Positions 1 to 10,917 of a stretch of 64,000 nucleotides of DNA are shown here, piece after piece. Position numbers and translations under genes: made by a program. Position 1 is the stretch's first letter. Every line of letters begins with the position of its first letter. Under the pieces are notes generated by a model. The model saw only the letters and a list, made by a program, of their open reading frames with translations, ran no database searches and had not been told where the DNA came from. Origin of the DNA: Alnus glutinosa (lineage: Eukaryota > Streptophyta > Magnoliopsida > Fagales > Betulaceae); contig NC_084886.1 in the NCBI RefSeq assembly GCF_958979055.1, forward strand, positions 42,086,654 through 42,150,653, read 5' to 3'.

Positions 1-105
1 AAACATGTTTGGGTAGTGACTGCCATGGTCCGCATTTGGATTTCTTGTATCTCACTTGTATATATTCTTCCATCTCCTCACCATCTTTATACAACCAAGT
101 TTTAA

Positions 106-160
106 ATTCACCATTAGATTTGTGGGATTCAATATAGGTCCTACAAATCTAATGGTGAAT
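106..160. repeat. Short hairpin, MITE-like
   Basis: Two 22-base arms (106-127 and 139-160) are reverse complements with one mismatch, separated by about 11 bases. This is the form of a very short MITE or the core of a larger one. No target duplication is clear. The rest of 1-335 holds nothing recognisable. Confidence 0.6.
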
Positions 161-335
161 ATGAAAATTAGATGAGTAAGAAATGGGTGAGTGATGAATT
201 TGTATCATTTTCCTTTTTTGCCTTCCTCTATCAGTTGTCCAGCCCCCTTTACACTTTGGACGGCCCTTTCTTGGCCTTTTTTGGCCATGAAGTTCATCGG
301 ACCCTAAATCATATCGGTAGAGATGAAATTAGAAG

Positions 336-637
336 TGTTAGAATATACGGAAAATATAATATATTTTTCGTATATTTCATATTTGGTTGATATTATAATT
401 TTTTCTATTTACGAATCACGGTGAATTCTATGATTTGATTATCATATTAGTGTTTACTTTAAAACCTATAAATGGGGACCTTTCTGTTGTAGACAATCAA
501 AATACTAAGAGCACAATGTAGTCCTTTGGGTTTTACTCTGTGAACGTATGTCATAGACCGAATCATGTAAAATTTCTGTCTATTTTCTCTCTCATGCTTC
601 AGCTATTCTGTCTCTTTAGATTCATACACAAATTTCA
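336..637 (+). mobile_element. Solo LTR, Copia-like (family shared with 18462-18730)
   Basis: The stretch begins TGTTAGAATATA, has a TATAAATGGGG promoter-like box near 470, and then a downstream block (about 505-590) that closely resembles the same block in the solo LTR at 18462-18730, including GACCGAATCATGTAAAAT versus GACCGAACCATGTAAAAT. No primer-binding site or internal coding region follows, so it is either a solo LTR or a truncated end. The 3' boundary is uncertain within about 20 bases and no exact target duplication was found. Confidence 0.5.
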
Positions 638-1463
638 ACCAAAAGGAGCCGAAATATAATATACCGACTTTATAAAAATTGATAATTCGATGATATTTTT
701 AAGTGAAGTTTTTCGATATTTTTATTTGATTTTCCTGTTTATTTTTGTCCTACAAAAAGAGAAAGAAAGTCTTAGCCACAAGGATTTAGGTCCGGCCGAC
801 AAGTCCTTTGGCGGAGATTGGACTCACATGGGACTGATGGGAGGGAGACTAGACTGCGAAGTGCGAAGGCCTTTTGAATTGGGAAGTCTTAATGAATGTA
901 TGTATCGTGCTCAACGCTTGATCAGCCAGATGAGGAAGATGTTTGTTTAGGAATAAATGCCGCCCAACATACATGCCGTCTTTAAAATCAAAGGTTTATA
1001 GAGTAAATGAGGGAGATGGGCTGTTGTTTGATGGAATGATTAAGAATAATCATGCATCATATGGAGGGGCCGTGAAGGATTCATTGCAAATGGGGCGGGT
1101 CCCTTTGCCAGCTGCCAAGAACACTGCAATGTGGACCACACCGACACCCATAATTCAGTTTTATTTGCTTTTCCAGTTTCCGGAGAGGAGTAAAGTCGTC
1201 GCGGGCCTCGTGGATGAGGTATCCGTATATACTATGTTTTGATAACGATATATGATATTTTGTCATTTCAAGATGTACTTCTTAGTTACTTTTAAATTCT
1301 TTTTTTTAATAAAAAAAAGAAACGAAAAAAAAAAAAAAGTAAAAGTTGTTACGTGGGTAAAAATAGTCAAAAGTTGTGTCTTGGGGTGATAATATAATAT
1401 ATTTCTTTGATAACAACCGGAGAAAAGAGTTCTGATGAAGCATGTTATTCACTTAATGCATGT
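638..1463. other. Intergenic, no gene recognised
   Basis: Open frames at 690-950 and 943-1242 are short, lack family resemblance and overlap in different frames. A homopolymer-rich stretch lies at about 1300-1340. It could be internal debris from the flanking LTR insertions, but I see no reverse transcriptase, gag or integrase motifs. Confidence 0.4.
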
Positions 1464-1790
1464 TGTTGGGAATAATCTTACTCCAAGTTGAATTGGGATA
1501 GTTGTCTCAACCCGGGTCCAATAAGGACTCTTCGAAGAATCTGATCAACGGTTCAACTGGACACTCTTAGTTTAAGTGAGAATAGTAAACCTAGTTCAGA
1601 TTTGACTCCACCTATTTGCTTATAAATAGGCTCATACCCCATGTATAAACGTTAAACTGATTATTTTATGCATTGAGCATACTTTTCTGATTTAGGCATC
1701 GGACTCTTAATTTTAATTGTTTGTGCCGTTCACCTTTACCCCTGGGCCCCTCCTTTTGTGTCCCACGAAAAAAGGAAAAATACACGTACT
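1464..1790 (+). mobile_element. LTR fragment, Ty3/Gypsy-like
   Basis: It starts TGTTGGGAATAATC, carries a promoter-like box TTATAAATAGG near 1619, and then the phrase TTAGGCATCGGA near 1694. That phrase is common just downstream of the transcription start in plant Gypsy LTRs (family knowledge, from memory). No internal region is attached, so it is a solo or broken LTR. The downstream end runs into the fold-back element at about 1770 and is uncertain. Confidence 0.4.
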
Positions 1791-2293
1791 CTCTTCAAAT
1801 TATCACTCTATTGTAAATGTCTCACTTCCCTCCTCCAAACTACTGATTAAGTTAACGCCCTATTCAAACTACCAATGTTGTCGGTGTACCCCCATAAAGC
1901 GAATAAAAAGATAAAAATAGCTATAAAATTTTCAATAAGATAAAAATATCCTCACAAGGAAAGACGAAGGATAGCAAGTACCTGCATCATGAAAATGAGG
2001 AGGAGAATAAAAAGAAAGAGATCTGGAGGGGAATGTAAAGCGAAGGTGTTCCTCCCCCATGGGCTTCATGTCTACTCTGATAAGCACCCCCATTTGGCAA
2101 TGAGGTGTTTTTTTAAAAAATAATAATAATAAGTTTAGTTTAGTTTTCTTTGATATCATTTTTAAAAATAAAAAATAAAAATAAAATTATGAAGGGTTTT
2201 TTTGTCATCGGAAAACATTGACAAATTTTGGTAGTTTGGATGTGACATTATCGTACAATAGGGTAGTAGTTTGAAAATATATACTTTTCCTGT
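1770..2293. mobile_element. Fold-back element with long inverted ends
   Basis: The left arm (about 1770-1850) and the right arm (about 2215-2293) are imperfect reverse complements, including paired stretches such as CAAACTACT and AGTAGTTTG and the shared outer GGAAAA/TTTTCC. The interior is unrelated and has no coding frame. It belongs to the non-autonomous fold-back class seen repeatedly in this window. Confidence 0.5.
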
Positions 2294-2337
2294 AAAGAAA
2301 AAGAATAAAATAGTACTCCCACTATAACGACATAGAA

Positions 2338-2660
2338 AAAGGACTAGTCACATTTGTAGTATCAACCAAAAGAATTGGTCAATTTTAAAACTCTTTCACC
2401 TAATAAGTAACCAATGTGAGACTTAACATCTATAAGTGTCTTTTATAAACCACTTACTCCAACTCCAGTGCCACAAAGCGTTGCTAGGTGACTCTAATAC
2501 AATTTATAACAATTAGTCACATCTGCGTTATTACCCTAAAATAACTGGTCAATTTGAAACTTCAATCCTTTAGAATAACTTATAAAACTTAACATCACGT
2601 AATAATAAGCAACACGAAACTTAGCACCAATAAATATCTTTGTAAAGTATCTACTAATCT
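2338..2660. repeat. Degenerate two-copy tandem repeat
   Basis: A block starting ACTAGTCACATTTG at about 2344 recurs as a diverged copy starting ATTAGTCACATCTG at about 2513. Both copies contain AACTGGTCAATTT-like and AAACTTAACATC-like segments in the same order. The copies are about 165-170 bases apart. No coding capacity is seen. Confidence 0.4.
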
Positions 2661-3228
2661 TTCAAATATAAAACCGGGACGTTACACTCACAGCCACATC
2701 TTGATGCTCCACCCTCCAAACTCGTGCAGAGCTGTACCACGAGGGTCTCTATCCACTTAATTATGAATATACTGGCCCATCACTGTTCAATAAAGATGCA
2801 TTGTCCTTCCTAGCACGCGTCTTTTTAAAAATTATGATAAGGTAATAGTCTTCAATTATAATTAAGTTATAGTCTTTAATTGTGGGTATGTAATAGTCTT
2901 CAACTGTGACTTGAATCTTGATCCAATGATATACGCTAACATGAATTATGGACCAGATACGTGTGCCATTTACAACCAATCTGCGTGGTAGAGATTTAGC
3001 CTATCTTGGATCAGATATCTAGCACACCTTATTGCCGGCTGTTCCTCATCCCTTTCCTCAACTGGATAATATCATCATAACGCACTTGCATGATTCTTGT
3101 GGGGCTCGTCGGACTTAGCTAGATTGGCCAACTAGACCCATGACCCCACCACCCCCACCCCCACATGCACATTCCTTCTAGCTAGCTACACCATATGCTC
3201 CAACTTACCCATCCCCCACCCTTTCCCT

Positions 3229-3235
3229 ATTTATA
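3229..3235 (+). promoter_or_regulatory. TATA box of the 3343 gene
   Basis: TATTTATA lies in a C-rich context about 110 bases upstream of the start codon at 3343. That is a normal distance for a plant TATA box plus a short 5' leader. No other TATA-like box lies closer to the start. Confidence 0.5.
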
Positions 3236-3342
3236 CACCCATTTAATCCTTTGATTTGGAGAAACAGAGGAAAAAAAAAACACTATTAAATGATACTAAA
3301 CAGCACAAACAAGCTCTAGCTAGCTAGTTTGATCGAGTAGAC

Positions 3343-3818
3343 ATGGAAGTAGCTGAAGATGATTTGTTCTTCGCAGATTTAAGCAAGCAAATCTCTCTTC
3401 TAATCATGGAGGACGACGACAACAACAACGACGACCGCCCGGTTGTAAACTGTCCTTCAGTTTCTCTCCAGGTTCTTCTTCCTCTTCATGATCTATATAT
3501 CTCCATCGATCTCTTTAAACTTTTACAACTTTTACAAGTTAATTAGCGTATGTGGTTGAATATATATAAATATATATTCAGGATTTCTCTGGAGCAATCA
3601 ACCCACCTGCACGATTACCTCCAGTTCTCTACGAGCAAGCTTGCCGCCGGGAAAGCAAAGGGACCGGAGTTTTTATCCCGCAGCTGTCACAGCAGAGGAG
3701 GAAGCAGAGGCAAGGAAGATTTGCTTCTTACAACACAATATCCCATAGGCAGCCCGATGGTACGAGGATGGTTTCCCGAGTATCTTCCAACTATTCTTTT
3801 AGACCCAAAAAAGGTTGA
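3343..3818 (+). CDS. Small plant protein of unknown function with TGVFIP motif
   Basis: Two exons, 3343-3471 and 3582-3818, join in phase 0 across a GT-AG intron of 110 bases and encode 121 residues. Exon 1 gives an acidic, Asp/Asn-rich start (EDDDNNNDD, about residues 25-33). Exon 2 holds the recognisable part: PARLPPVLYEQACRRESKGT followed directly by GVFIP, then a basic Gln/Arg-rich stretch and a C-terminus ending FRPKKG. I recall this RRESKGTGVFIP signature from small angiosperm proteins annotated only as uncharacterised. There is no signal peptide or membrane segment, and the basic C-terminal half would suit a nuclear or nucleic-acid-associated protein, which is inference. An independent frame at 3550-3822 reads the wrong phase of exon 2. 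The gene stands alone, with no neighbour within 7 kb. Confidence 0.8.
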
Positions 3819-5673
3819 GTAGAGATCCTTAATTATGATCAGATCGAGGTGTATAATTCAATAATTTCTACTAATAATTCTTTGCCAAGGCAAGGATATG
3901 AAGATCGATTCTAAGGCTTATAATTAATATGGTGATCTTCATGTACATGGAAAAGCTATGTATACTTAATACTTTGTTCCTTAATCTCATGTAATTATGG
4001 AGAGGTTCACCAAAGGTTTCTACCCCTCCAATATTTGTGGACACGTATGGCTGTTATTTAGTTTTGTTATAGTATAAGCTTTTAATTCATTCTATTATCG
4101 TTAATCTGAGGATATTAATTAGTGAATTTAATTCTTTTATATTTTTGTATTTTTTTCTCTACTTGTCCAAAATATCTAATGGGATTATCTTAATTTGAAT
4201 AGAGCCGAACAAATTGTGGATCTCGATCGTGAGAATGACCACTTCTGCATGCTTTGTAAATTGTAACAATGAGCATCTATCGATCCAATCATTCGTTTTC
4301 ATACGTATTAATGTTATTTAATAGGCCGCTATACGAGTGTTATATAATTTAATGATGTGACAATAAAAATTAACTCTCAGATCAGTACTTACAAATAAAA
4401 ATTCAATATTGATTTTTTATATAATAATCGTTTCGACAGCCCGCTCTATACGTAACCACTGGTATAAATTCGGCTTGAATTCGGTTCGTTTAATAAATGA
4501 GTTGATCGTGAACACACAATTAGTTTCAATTATTAAACGAACTATACTTGTATACCTTCAGATTTATTGTTTTTATAGTATTATTTTAATTTCGTAATTA
4601 GAACATTTTAGGTAAAGATAAATTCTCTTCCTAATATAATTAATCGATATAGCTTGCATTATTATTAATGTGAGTCTTGATATAGATAAGCGTGTTTATG
4701 TGTATATGAGTGTGTTAGTGTATGCATAAATATATACGTGTGCATAATGAATTTATATGCATACTATAAAACATATATACATATCAACTTGAGGTTAGAT
4801 CAAGTTAATTTATTTAACTAACTCGAATTATAAAATCTGCACAATAATTAGTATGTATTTTTGAAAAAATAAATAATCATGATATTTACTTTATATAAGG
4901 AATAAATAAGTTAACTGCCGTGAACGATCTCGAGTTCGCTCGAAATTAAAATAAATGAGCTCGAACAAATTATCAAACTTGGCCGGTAATAAGTCCGAGC
5001 TCCGCTCATGTTAAAAATAAAATGAAATGAACAAACTTAAACATTTAATGCTCAGCTCAATTACAACCCGACTCTTTCCTCCAATGGGAGTTCTTTTCTT
5101 TTCTTTTTTTTGGTTTCCCGGCCGGTCTCTCACTTCTTGTTTGGTTAGGATTATTCTCTTTCAGGTGAAGATTTAGGAGCAACGACGTGTACGTCCCTTC
5201 AGAAAGTTAACTACTCCACTGGCATTTTGAATATCAAAGGAAGAGATCGAAGATTTTATGCTTTCACTAGGAAAAAGGAAATTAAAGATTCTTAATTATC
5301 TTTTTCTTTTAGGAGGAATCTGGTGGTTGTAAAGGGCCAACATATATAAAAGAAAAAGACAATAAGATTTCGAAACTAGGCTCCTGTTAGTTCTTGGATT
5401 CCATTGGGGCCTCGTCGGCAGGCTGCATAATTGCAGGCCAGGCATCAACTTTCAAATTTACCATTAATTAGTCATGATAATTTATTAACTTTTTCTCTGC
5501 TTTTACCCCCTTTTTTTAAAAAAAAAACTTTATTGTGATATGAGTAAAGCCAACGGTAAACTACTTGTCCAATTCCTGTACATATTTATTTATTTCCCAA
5601 ATGAAATATGTGGAAGTGCTTGAGATATGCAATAACTTGTTGTGCACAGAATTTTCAAACAGAATTGCTATAT
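3819..5673. other. A+T-rich intergenic stretch
   Basis: No gene is recognised. The segment at about 4328-4440 contains phrases (tacgagtgttata, gatgtgacaataaaaatta, gatcagtacttac) also found in the MITEs at 46076-46262 and 6150-6260, so it is probably a decayed copy of that family. The remainder is simple A+T-rich sequence. Confidence 0.4.
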
Positions 5674-5859
5674 ATGAGTAATGCTACACATCATCCTCTT
5701 GTCCACCTTTTATCCTCCCAAAATTGATGTGGCTCTTAAAATCACCATTGGATCAAAATTCAATAATAATCTATCATAAATTCAATGGTGATTTAAGAGC
5801 CACATCAAATTTGGGAGGATAAAAAGAGGACAAAGAGATGATGTGTAGCATTACTCATT
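5674..5859. mobile_element. MITE with long terminal inverted repeats
   Basis: The ends ATGAGTAATGCTACACATCA and its reverse complement close the element, and the pairing continues inward for about 80 bases on each side (for example TGGCTCTTAAAATCACCATTG against CAATGGTGATTTAAGAGCCA). The whole unit folds into one near-perfect hairpin of about 186 bases. A flanking TA or TTA-type duplication is possible but cannot be fixed. A diverged relative lies at about 41160-41310. Confidence 0.8.
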
Positions 5860-6959
5860 AAGTTTTTGTCTGGTTTTAGTGTTATAGACTTTAGATCTCC
5901 CACACATGTAGAAATGTACGGTCAAAATACAAAAGTGTCATCAAGAGATAATATGTAGGCTACTAATGTTGAAACTCCTATACGAGGAGGGACAAAATGC
6001 ACTCACAATTTTAATATTGGCTAATATTTAGAGCCTTCTTTTTCTACTTCTTGAGGCCTTTATTTTTCTTTTTCTTTTCTATTTGAGGCCTTAGGCAATG
6101 ACTTAATTAATGGCGTACCCATTGAGCCGAGCTTGATATATTTCTAGATGGTATGACAATAAAAATCAGCCATTAGATCGGTACTTGTAAAAAAAGTTAA
6201 TGAATTAATTACTGGTTCAATGAATAATCTTTATTGCCACGTCATATATCTAATTATATAAAAATTATACTTAAATCTATTAAACAGAACTAATCTAAAG
6301 ATAATCATAACACAAAATAGAGTCGATCGTAACAACATAATGCACCAAGATTTATTAGTTTTGGATTGAAAGCCTACATACATACGTCTACGGATAAAGT
6401 ATAACAAGAAATAACCATAAAAGGATGAAGATTATAGTTTGTACACCCTAATGAGTCTGGCTAGAAATATTAAAGCTTTTACTATAACGTGACACTTATT
6501 TATTAAAATATAGACCGTCACGCCGGTCGCTAAAATATTGATTGTCACGCTGTGGAAGTTCGCATAGTATTACCACGTTTACAAACTGATGTGACAGTCC
6601 ACGTGGTATCAATCATGCCAATCACTAAAATGTGGAGTATCACATGACATTCAGTTCTATAAAATATGAACTGTCACGTAAATTTGTAAAAAGATTATAA
6701 TAAAATGTAGGTCCAAGCTATTTTTTTCACCCTAATCGGGTCAGCTGTTCAAACCATTTCTGAATGCAATGAAAAATATCCCAACAAATCCTAATAATAC
6801 ATTACTAGATCTAGTCGAAAAATCCAATGGATCACCCAAACAAATTGGTTAGTTATAAAGTTTAAATCACTAAATATATATATAGTATCACGTTTTAAAC
6901 TTTTAAATGGTCTGCTGCTTCACTTGAAATTCCACGAGTTTGAAAGTGCAAAGTCCCAA
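5860..6959. other. Intergenic, decayed repeats
   Basis: No gene. At 6148-6262 there is a decayed copy of the MITE family best seen at 46076-46262 (gatggtatgacaataaaaat at one side, tgccacgtcatat at the other). From 6470 to 6690 GTCACG and GTGACA words recur in both orientations, suggesting another decayed inverted-repeat element. Confidence 0.35.
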
Positions 6960-7200
6960 ACCTACTCCCACCTCCTCCACCGTCCACATGCCTCTCCTCC
7001 ACTTTTGCACGTGCACCCACGCCAGCTGTGGTGCGAGTAGGCTATACTCACCGACGCCCTTTTTGGTCCCCTGTAGTAGATCTTAGGCTCCTCTAGCCTT
7101 GCTCTTCCAGGTCTCCATATGCATGTAGTTACCTTTTGGCATACGGAAACTTCCATATCCAAATCAAGGTTACACTCAACATTGTTCTCCATGTTATTTG
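6960..7200 (-). repeat. Dispersed repeat, copy 1 (copy 2 at 31750-31955)
   Basis: The segment around 7040-7110 shares CACCGACGC-CTTTTTGG and GTAGAT-TTA-GCTCCTCT-like words, in the same order and orientation, with 31810-31870. Similarity extends to flanking words on both sides. On the minus strand copy 1 has an open frame of about 80 codons, but copy 2 is interrupted, so it is more likely a fragment of a mobile element or duplicated gene than a functional gene. Confidence 0.35.
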
Positions 7201-7204
7201 CCAT

Positions 7205-8254
7205 TTAACTCTTGAAGATCGAGAATTCCATTATTATTAGTTATGTTTTTTTTTTTAACCAAAATAAATATGAGTACTTTCAGCTGCACTTGCAACATCT
7301 TACTATGCGCTGGCCACTATAATGAGTTATGCTGACAGCATTCTTACTCGCTTGCTTCATAGTGAAGATTTTTCCCGGGCTGCTGTGAAAATGACCCGTT
7401 TTGAATTGCTATTAAGGACAATCTTAATCTTCTTCTTTTTTTTTTTCTTTTTTTTCAGCTCATCTATATAGCAACGACAACAAAAGTCCCAAAATATAGC
7501 TGTAGGCTAGCCTGTAGTCATCGTCAAAGACACGTTAGCAACAGTGGGAAAAAGCTGTTAACATCTGTTGTGTACAGGGAAAACTTGAGGCCTTTCTCTG
7601 AAGGTATCTTTCTTTCCAGCGCGCAGTGCAATCTCGTGAGGCATGAGGCATGAGGCATTCCTTTCATTCATTTTTGCCGTCATCTTCAAGCTTCTTTTTT
7701 TTTCCGCCATCATGCATGTTTTCCATATTCTTTGGGCCATCCTTCTCATTTCCATGTCTCGATCGCCTAATTTTCAATTTCAGTTCCCCAGTTGGAAACC
7801 ATTTCAAATGACATTTTGGTTTTGATGGCAACTCTGCATCAAGAACTGGGACCCCAATTTTTTTTTTTTTATTATTATTTTTTTTTAATATATAAATATA
7901 TATACTTTTTTTTTAAAACAAAAATGAATAATTTTTTCAAACTAAACTGGTGAAGTCATAAAGGGATCCCTAATATCACATAAAAGAGAAAATGAAAAAT
8001 AAAGATAAAGATAAAAGATATGGTTACGGAATATTTGCTTTTATTTGTTTTCAAATCGAGGGCACTTATTAGGTAATGAATTGCTAAAGCATTGAATGAA
8101 GGATTTACTAAAAAAATAAAAAATAAAAATAAAACCTCAAACTACAAAGAGTGCCAAAAAGACCAATTTTGTCAAAATATTCTTATAATACCCTTGTGTC
8201 ATGTATCATATATTCAATTAAAAATAATAATATATATATATTTAAAAAAAAAAA
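7205..8254. other. Intergenic, no gene recognised
   Basis: Homopolymer-rich stretches lie at 7435-7455 and 7858-7915. Small open frames at 7558-7825 overlap on opposite strands and show no family features. Confidence 0.35.
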
Positions 8255-8699
8255 GGATAATTGCACCGTTGGTCCCTGTGGTATGCCATAATTATTTTTT
8301 ACTCCCTATGGTTTAAAAAGTTCATGGGAGGTCCCTGTAGTATGCAATAATTACATTTTACTCCCTGGGTCGATTTTTCGTCCACCATTTTGACGGAATC
8401 TGTTAGCCCTATACGTCAACGCCATGTGTCGCCAATAAGATGGCGACACGTGTCCATCTTAATAAAAAAAATATAAATTTATTAATAAATAAACTTATTT
8501 AAAAAAAAAAAAAAAAAGGCAGGCCAAGGGGTGCCCAGGCCACCCCTAGCCAAAGGGGGTGGCGCGCGGCCACCCCCAGAGGTGGTCGGGGTTGGCGTGT
8601 AGGGCTAATAGATTTTGTCAAAATGGTAGACGGAAAATCGACCCAGGGAGTAAAACGTAATTATTGCATACCACATGGACCAATGGTGCAATTATCCCT
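8255..8699. mobile_element. Fold-back element with GC-rich core
   Basis: The ends AGGATAATTGCACCGTTGGT and its imperfect reverse complement at 8680-8699 are closed by arms that also pair internally (tttactccctgggtcgattt near 8358 against aaatcgacccagggagtaaa near 8635). The left arm contains a partial internal duplication of the 'gtccctgt-gtatgc' block. The core (8515-8600) is G+C-rich and palindromic, with GGCCACCCC words like those in the cores at 30355-30545, 32300-32390 and 33850-33960. Confidence 0.7.
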
Positions 8700-10061
8700 A
8701 AAAAAAAAAAAAAAAAAACTAGTCCCGCTTTTTTTTCCCTTGTCCCTTATTTTTTTTCATCCATATCTTTACAAGCGCAATTGGTAAGAGAGATTTTTTT
8801 TTTAATTTTTTTTTTCTTTTTTTGAGCGCAATTGGTATTAGACTATTAGTCTAAAAAGATCTAGTTGATGGTAAAATTAGAATCTTTTGAAATTGTTTAT
8901 AAAATTCATTTTCATTTAGTATAAAACTAATATGAAATTTAACACTTAAGGAATACTACACATGACTCGTGAAACACAATCGTGCAACACATGCACGCAA
9001 GAGCCTCTTTTTTTTTTGATTAATTAAACGCATAAGGCCCAATTTCTTTGAATCAAACGCATGAGATTCAATACTAAACAAAATACTATAAAAGTAGGTC
9101 TAATACCGCATGTTAAAATATAAACTCATCAAAATACAAAACAGAAAATAATTTAGACATACTTCTATCTATGTTTGTTCAAGCTTGTTCTTGATTTTGA
9201 AGTATATAGAAAACCCCAACAATAAATAGAAGAAGAACATTTTTAGAGAGTGAGACTGGTTCTAACTTATGCCGATTAATATCTTTTATGTCCATATTGA
9301 TGGAATAAACAAATTTTTTGTTGGTGGCTGAAGGATGACAAAATGAAATCTAGAGTTCGACCTAAACCTTTAGATAGGCGTCCATCCTCAAGCTTATGCT
9401 AAAGTGACCAATTCTTATTCACATGCAGATTGTCATCGTTCAATCGTCAAAAGCAAAGATCGATCCTTTTGTTCAAGGTTGTAATGTTCAATTGTTTAAA
9501 AGTAACGTTAGATCGGTCTGCGTATAAAATTTCTCAAGTGTCCAGAAAATGTTCATTTTCTCCCCATTTGAGACTTAAGACTATCCAAAACACACTTAGG
9601 CTTAAAATTAAGGCGCCTTTAATCATAATCTTAAAGTGAGGTGTTACGAGTATAGGAACTGAAAATCCAATTTCCTTCACCAACAACAACAACAACAAAA
9701 AAAAATAAAAAATAAAAAATTGTCCTAACCATATCAATTCTCTAGTCATGTGGCCGAGGTAGTGGAGATTTCGCTGGAAACCACCTTATCCGGTGAAGTT
9801 GTCAACTGTTGCGAATTGGGCTGAATACAGGCTGTGCATTTTGATTTTGTTGGCCTGGGTATGGATCTGACTCAATTGATGTTGGGCTACGTTAAGGTGG
9901 GTTTATCGGGTCAAGCTGGGCCTCTCCACACAGCCACTGAACAATTATAGCCTCAAACCCCCAACCCACATTAACACTTCAGTACAATATGGAAACCCAT
10001 AGTAACCCATTCTACCAAATCACTACAGCAATCTTTACCGACACCAATACCACACACTTAA
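8700..10061. other. Intergenic, no gene recognised
   Basis: Simple A/T stretches with no coding frame longer than about 70 codons and no recognised element. The frames at 9430-9749 overlap on opposite strands. Confidence 0.35.
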
Positions 10062-10330
10062 GGGTTGTTTTATATCGTGATTTTATAGAAAAAAAAAATG
10101 TGATTTTAAATTAGATTGTAAAAAATAATTTATTTGAAAATTAAATTTTTAAAAAAATATTATTTGAAAACGCAGTTACACATAAATTTGCCTTTTTAAT
10201 GGAATTTTTTTGAAAACAAAGAATTTTAATTTTAAATATCAAACTGTGATTTTATCAAATACTTAACTGCGTTTTTAAAAATTACTTTTCCAAACCGCAC
10301 ATTTTGAAAATTGCAAACTCAAACAGACCC
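10062..10330. mobile_element. MITE flanked by TTAA
   Basis: The termini GGGTTGTTT and AAACAGACCC are imperfect inverted repeats and the interior is A+T-rich with further inverted pairing (aaaacgcagtta near 10168 against taactgcgttttt near 10263). Both outer flanks read TTAA (10058-10061 and 10331-10334). A TTAA duplication would suggest a piggyBac-type origin, but TTAA is common in this A+T-rich DNA, so class assignment is open. Confidence 0.55.
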
Positions 10331-10371
10331 TTAATCCAAACCATTTAGAGTATGAGAGCAATTAATTAGAG

Positions 10372-10612
10372 TAATTGCGAATAACAAATAAGTTAGGATT
10401 AGATCGTCTACAATTATTTGTCTAAATTTGAGAGAATTCAGGTAGACGATTGTGAGAGACCACTTATGAAACTTAACTAATTAAGTAAAAATTAAGCTGT
10501 TCAACTACTTATCCAATCAGGTAGATCTTATAAGTGAACTCTTATAATTACGTATTTAAATTTTTTTAAATTCAGATAAATAATTATAAATCTATCAAGT
10601 AATCATTAGTTT
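10372..10612. mobile_element. Fold-back MITE (family of 31135-31340)
   Basis: The arms around 10400-10480 and 10500-10600 pair imperfectly (attatttgtctaaatttgag against ttaaattcagataaataatt). The same order of words (aattatttatc, ttcaggtaa, gagatcactta) is found in the element at 31135-31340. Confidence 0.5.
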
Positions 10613-10917
10613 TACCGTTACTTTTTTAGACGAGATATTAACGGTGATAGTAAATCTTCAAATATGTACAGTGACACTTTTGAGGTAGCTGATGGACACA
10701 GAGCAGCAAACCACTCTTACCTAAACGACAGGTACCAAAATTGTATTTAAAACAAGAAATTAAAGACTACACCAAGACGTCGTCGTCTCATTCAGTTAGC
10801 ACGTCTTCCATCAACGAGCAGCTCACTACCCTAGCTTAGCTTCTACTTAAAGAAACAGGAAGAAAGGATCGTATAATAGAAAGCAACCTTCTACTACTTC
10901 TTTGTGATTCTTCAACA

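Noticed and set aside
10058..10334. Firm assignment of the 10062-10330 MITE to piggyBac on its TTAA flanks
   Set aside because: TTAA is frequent in this A+T-rich sequence and the 10-base ends are not diagnostic.
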